A stretch of DNA of 38,412 bases from Smittium mucronatum (lineage: Eukaryota > Kickxellomycota > Harpellomycetes > Harpellales > Legeriomycetaceae). The DNA is taken from assembly GCA_001953115.1 (NCBI GenBank), contig LSSL01005783.1, positions 1-38,412 on the forward strand, written 5' to 3'. The translations under genes were made by a program, and so were the position numbers. Every line of letters starts with the position of its first letter. Within the stretch, counting starts at the first letter, position 1. Positions 34,048-38,412 of the stretch are shown piece after piece. Below the pieces are notes generated by a model. That model worked only from the letters and a program-made list of their open reading frames with translations, was not told the DNA's origin and did no database searches.

Positions 34048-35226
34048 AGCACTATATAAGCTAATCTCTTCACTAAGTGAACTACAAAAACTAACTAACT
34101 ATAAAACGGAAAAGGGTAATGATACTAGTCCACGAAGACAGTGCAAAGGTAAGCCACTACAAATTAAACACTGATAAAAAAAAACGAAAAATATAAAAAT
34201 ATTTGTATTAAAACTAAACGACAAACTAACTAGACTATAAAACTAAAGATAAAAAGACTAAAAGCAGTACTCAAGCGTGATAAGGCTTTCAGAATACAAA
34301 AAAAGCGTAGTTTCACCTAGGACGAAAATGCACGTCCTACCACATTGATAGATATATTTGGGCGTCGGGGATATGCAACGGGAAAAGGACAGTCCCATTA
34401 TGTATATATATATCAAAACCCCGAAATCAAATTATTAAAAAGGCGTTCTTAAAGTGTCACCCAGTTTTAGTCCCTACTCTCTGAATATTTCCAGAAATAC
34501 GAAAAGCTTTGGAGCTCAAAGGCTGATAGATATTTTTGTTTCAATAATATAAGAGAAAAAGTTTAGATTAATATATCAAACAAATTTAAAAGGTGTAAAG
34601 CGATATAAAAAATTTAAAAAAAGTCACTTGATATCCTTATTACAAATAAAAATATATTAAACACTCTTATTAACCAAAAAAAATAAAAATATAAGATTTT
34701 TAGCTATCTCATAGATAGAAAAATTCTAAATTCTAAAAAAAATAATATCCCGAAGAGTGAAACACCTTCCATAGTTTATAGGGTTTACCATTATATTTTT
34801 AGAAGTTTGCTGCACAAAAAATTCAGAAAGATCTGTAATATTCTCGGTTAGGAGTAGTGGAGGTAATGCAAGCGATTTAGAGGGCAGCAAATAAAGATGA
34901 GGACCATCTCGAAACAGTTTAGACTGATCTTTTAGCACACTTTGGGCATTATATAGTTAACAGGTCCAGCCTTCGACAGTCAGACGGATCTCAGCGTCTA
35001 AAATTAATTTTTAGAAATGTCATGTCGATCAAATCAAGTTTTTATAGGAGTATAATTTTCTTAATACTGTTAGAAGTAGGCTCTGACTAGAAGCTCAATA
35101 TCTTCAATAAAAAACATTTCGGTGGAAAAGAACTTAATTTTTGATTGAATGTAGCCAAATTCACCCAGTCTACTCGAAGAAATACCAGAGGGGGGGGGGG
35201 TCGGTTGGTATATAGCACCCTTTTAC

Positions 35227-35274
35227 CGTAGTTAAGCAAACTGTAACCCGACAAAGGATCCTATCGTAGTTAAG
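35227..35274 (+). repeat. Duplicated CGTAGTTAAG motif (5S box-A-like)
   Basis: CGTAGTTAAG occurs at 35,227-35,236 and again at 35,265-35,274. The first reads ACCGTAGTTAAGC, the same as the box-A part of many fungal 5S rRNA genes, and the second follows GGATCCTAT. No complete 5S gene can be folded from the surroundings, because the box-C region is missing. It may be a 5S-derived fragment or chance. Confidence 0.3.
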
Positions 35275-35357
35275 GTAATAGCCTATTCAGTTTTTTTTTT
35301 TGATATTTATTAGTATAGTTTTTAATGGAGCTATCTAATAAGATTATTTCTTGATAC

Positions 35358-35382
35358 AAAAAACAAAACAAAACAAAACAAA
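35358..35382 (+). repeat. (AAAAC)n microsatellite
   Basis: Four to five units of AAAAC in tandem. Confidence 0.85.
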
Positions 35383-38300
35383 TAGCATCACAATGGACTT
35401 CAATATTAATTAGTATTAGGCAATCTAATTTATATCTAGGTTCCAGTTGAGATATTGAAATGTGTTAAGAATAAATACACAAGCTCTATTTTTATTAAGG
35501 ATTTAATTGGTCTAATTTTCAGCCATGTTTTATTCACCGTTCTCAGAAGCAGAGAAAAATGTTACTTTGCTAACAAAGATATCGATATATCACAACATAC
35601 GCCAATACTTATCACTGAGGTTTCAAGTTACTTATAATTTCTTCAAAAAATTAAATTTTATGCAAAGAAAAATGTATCGGCTGCTGAAAAAATGGTCAGT
35701 GAAAATATATTTAATGAATTAATTGATGTTTATATAGAGCCAAAAAAAGTTTCTGGAAGCCGTATTTATAATTTATGGACATATTAAAAGCGAAGTCAGG
35801 CCACTAAAGAGGCTTCCTTCGTCTTCCAAAAATATCCATAAAAAAAAAAGCAACTTAATGAGCCGAAAATTGCGTGAATGAATTTAGAAATTAAAGGCTG
35901 GGTAAAATAGGTTGCTTATGTTCGGTTAAACTAAAAAAATCGACTCTACAGAAAAAAATTAATATCCTTAAAGTAACTCCATTTATAGATTCAATAAATG
36001 GGAAATTAAACACACAAAAACAAACAAACACACACAAATTTTAATTATCCCATATAAAACAAACAAATAGAACAACCACATATCTTCAAATTTAACATGC
36101 AAAATATTTTTTTTGAAAATAGATAAATATCGCGAATTTCTGCAAATACTAGAAAAAGAAATCCTAATAAATTCTAACCGAATATTTTAAGGAAAAGATT
36201 TAAATAATAAGCAGGTGGTGAAATTTTTGAAATATAAGAAGATAAGAAAGGAAAGAAACTTTTTTACAAAGATTATACTAAATCTGAATAAAGTATATTC
36301 TCTCATTATTATTATTTTGAGATTTAGCCAAATGTAAATATCAAGTAAAACTTTAGATTATCAAATCACTTTTGTTTAAATTAATAAAAACTTAAAAATT
36401 TCAAACAAAATAATAATAAAATAAATATCATAAAATTACAGTCAAAATTCATTTTTAGATTCTTTAGAACTTTATAAGTCCATAAAGAAATAGATGACAC
36501 CCCCACTCCCCACCATCACCCCAAAAAAAATTCGTACATAGTTATTCTTCGATAAAAAATATTATAAATTTTTTGGTTGAGGGGTTAAATGAAATTGATA
36601 ATTTTTGATAACCCTTCTAGATTATAAGTAATTATGGCATTAGGAAGAAAAAAACACTTTTTTTATTTTCCAATATCATTATTTAGATATTATGATTTTA
36701 AAATGAAATCAGGTAATTATTTCTTTATGAAGTTTTTATTTCTTATTAATATTAGCATTTAACTAAATTTATCATTTTCTTATTAATAGTAGATGAATAA
36801 TCGTAATCACTAACGCATAATTATAGAAACCTTGTATTAACCCCCCCCTTTTTTTATTAATAATCCTCTTTAAAAAATTATCTATCCAGTAATTATATAA
36901 TATAAGGGTAACTAGCTAAACGCAGTCCCCAAAATAAATAAAACTTGGATTTCTTAATTCATTGGAACAAAAATTTATAACCGCATGAATTTTTTTAAAC
37001 TGGGGTATTAAAAACGTGTAGATAGTTATTTTGAAATAACTGAATCATTTTCTTAATTGTAAAAACAACATTATCTCCAATTTTTTCTAAATAAAAGATC
37101 AATTTTGAAATTTTATCCGATTTTATCAAGAAAAAAAAAGCTTATTTATCATATTTCCTTAGCCAAATTATATTATAGGCTTTTATTAGATATTCAACGA
37201 TATATATATGTTTTAGAAATTAATCAAACTATTCATGCTGGCTGAGATTATAGCGTTTTTGATTGCTGAAGCTTGGAACCTTTTTACTTCTCATTCTCTA
37301 AAAGAAAAATTATTTAAAGATATGTATGAATACAATAAAAAACTATATGTGTTATTATATAGTATATATTGACCATAATATAATAAAATTCTAAATTTAT
37401 TGTTCTATTTGTAAAATACAACTAAAAATTAATTTTTTACTCATTATTTATAAACCAATAATACCCATTTTAAATCCTATATTGATTAATGAGATTATAT
37501 TAATTAATAAAGGACCAGTTTTCTTAATTTCCAATATATTAATAATTTATTTGTGCAATACCCAATCAATAAAAATAATTCTTATTGGAAATCAAATTGT
37601 GAAATTTTTGATAAATTTCTAAATTATTAATATTATTATTTTATAAATATCTTGAATCTTGAAAATAAATCACTTTAATCAACAATAGACACATTTTAAT
37701 GGGAAATTTGAAATTTTAGTTATTCATAGAAAGTTTTTTTTAAAAAAATTGAAGGTTTTTATCACTATGGGAAATTTTTTAAGGTAATAACTCTAATATA
37801 TAACTTTAAAAAATATATTTTAGAATTAAAAGTAAAAATTGACACATTTAGAATTATTTGCAAAAATAGACCGATTTTATTATCACATTTTCCTAGTGGA
37901 AAATTTTTTTTACATTCGATTTTATTTCATTGAAATCGGTGGCTATATGCGTAAATATTGAATTTAAGAATAATTAAAAGTTTTATTGGGCCGCTATATT
38001 TGAGTATCTATCATCATGTTTCAGTTTTTAAATATAGAAACACTTTTTTTTAGTCCTGTTTAACGTTATGTCCATGTAACATAAAAAAAATTAAGGCTTT
38101 AATTCTACCTTAAACACATCAAATATTACAGAAAAGACTCTAATATTCACAATTTTTCTTATACCATCCTTAAATAAGTGACTAAATGCACAAAAAAGAA
38201 ATTCTGGGAAATTTTAAAATCAGAATCGATAAAGATCACAAAGGTACAATCTTTTTTATTTTCTTTAAATGAATCTTGGTTTATAAAAATAATTATATCC

Positions 38301-38393
38301 TTAAATCATATAAAGTTTGAATTCAAATTTTTTTATGACGAAATTTGCGATTGAAACATTTTACTTTCAGATATTGTAGTTTCAAGTACAGTT

Positions 38394-38412
38394 ACAATAT
38401 ATATATATATAT
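38394..38412. repeat. (AT)n tract at the window edge
   Basis: Alternating AT repeat of at least eight units that runs off the end of the window. Confidence 0.8.

Larger units (their letters stand above)
34058..38412. other. A+T-rich right end without a supported gene
   Basis: Composition returns to A+T-rich from about 34.1 kb. Short open stretches (34,726-34,938 minus; 35,455-35,722 plus in two frames) have no recognisable motif. Landmarks are a G10 run at about 35,191-35,200, a duplicated CGTAGTTAAG motif, an (AAAAC)n tract and a terminal (AT)n tract. A patch at 34,260-34,440 and 34,960-35,280 is less A+T-rich and may be a decayed repeat. Confidence 0.55.

Noticed and set aside
36495..36530. 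C-rich block (CACCCCCACTCCCCACC) as a remnant of the copy A arm, which has a similar C-rich block
   Set aside because: Similarity is limited to the C-run; flanking bases do not align.

Overview
This window looks like chromosomal DNA from a fungus, most likely an ascomycete. The one confidently classified small gene is a fungal-type histone H4, and its neighbour is an intron-containing CCCH zinc-finger/SMR protein of a type common in fungal genomes. The genus cannot be told from the sequence. Composition is strongly two-phase. Very A+T-rich, gene-free DNA with long A and T runs fills about 1-19.6 kb and 34.1-38.4 kb. A gene-bearing island of ordinary composition lies at about 25.7-34.1 kb.

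Left half (1-19.6 kb): decayed repeats. A non-LTR (LINE-type) reverse transcriptase remnant is suggested at about 1.65-2.56 kb. Two full-length inverted-repeat elements of one family follow: copy A (about 5.14-7.66 kb) and copy B (about 9.98-12.62 kb). Each has 550-650 bp terminal inverted repeats around a 1.3-1.4 kb interior. A piece of a third copy's interior lies at about 3.96-4.44 kb. In copy B the two arms look almost identical although the interior is broken by stops. I do not recognise this family; it is the best candidate here for an undescribed mobile element.

Middle (19.6-25.1 kb): one complete but dead Ty3/gypsy LTR retrotransposon on the plus strand. It has two diverged LTRs that both start TGTTACG, a polypurine tract beside the 3' LTR, and the order gag, protease, reverse transcriptase, RNase H, integrase, GPY/F module. 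Many stops and frameshifts interrupt it.

Gene island (25.7-34.1 kb): about 1.8 kb of non-coding DNA with several ACGCG/CGCGT boxes and a palindromic CCAAT box leads to a TATA box and the intronless histone H4 gene (27,699-28,010, plus strand). Convergent to it, with about 395 bp between the stops, is a two-exon gene on the minus strand (28,406-30,601). It encodes a protein of about 672 residues with a CUE-like segment, a polyQ run, two CCCH fingers, a DUF1771-like helical region and a C-terminal SMR domain that lacks the usual catalytic signatures. Then come about 3 kb of intergenic DNA with small duplications, and a G+C-richer patch (33.5-34.1 kb) that is open on both strands but interrupted, probably a gene relic.

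Right end (34.1-38.4 kb): A+T-rich DNA with no supported gene. There is no sign of bacterial genes, CRISPR, tRNA or intact rRNA.
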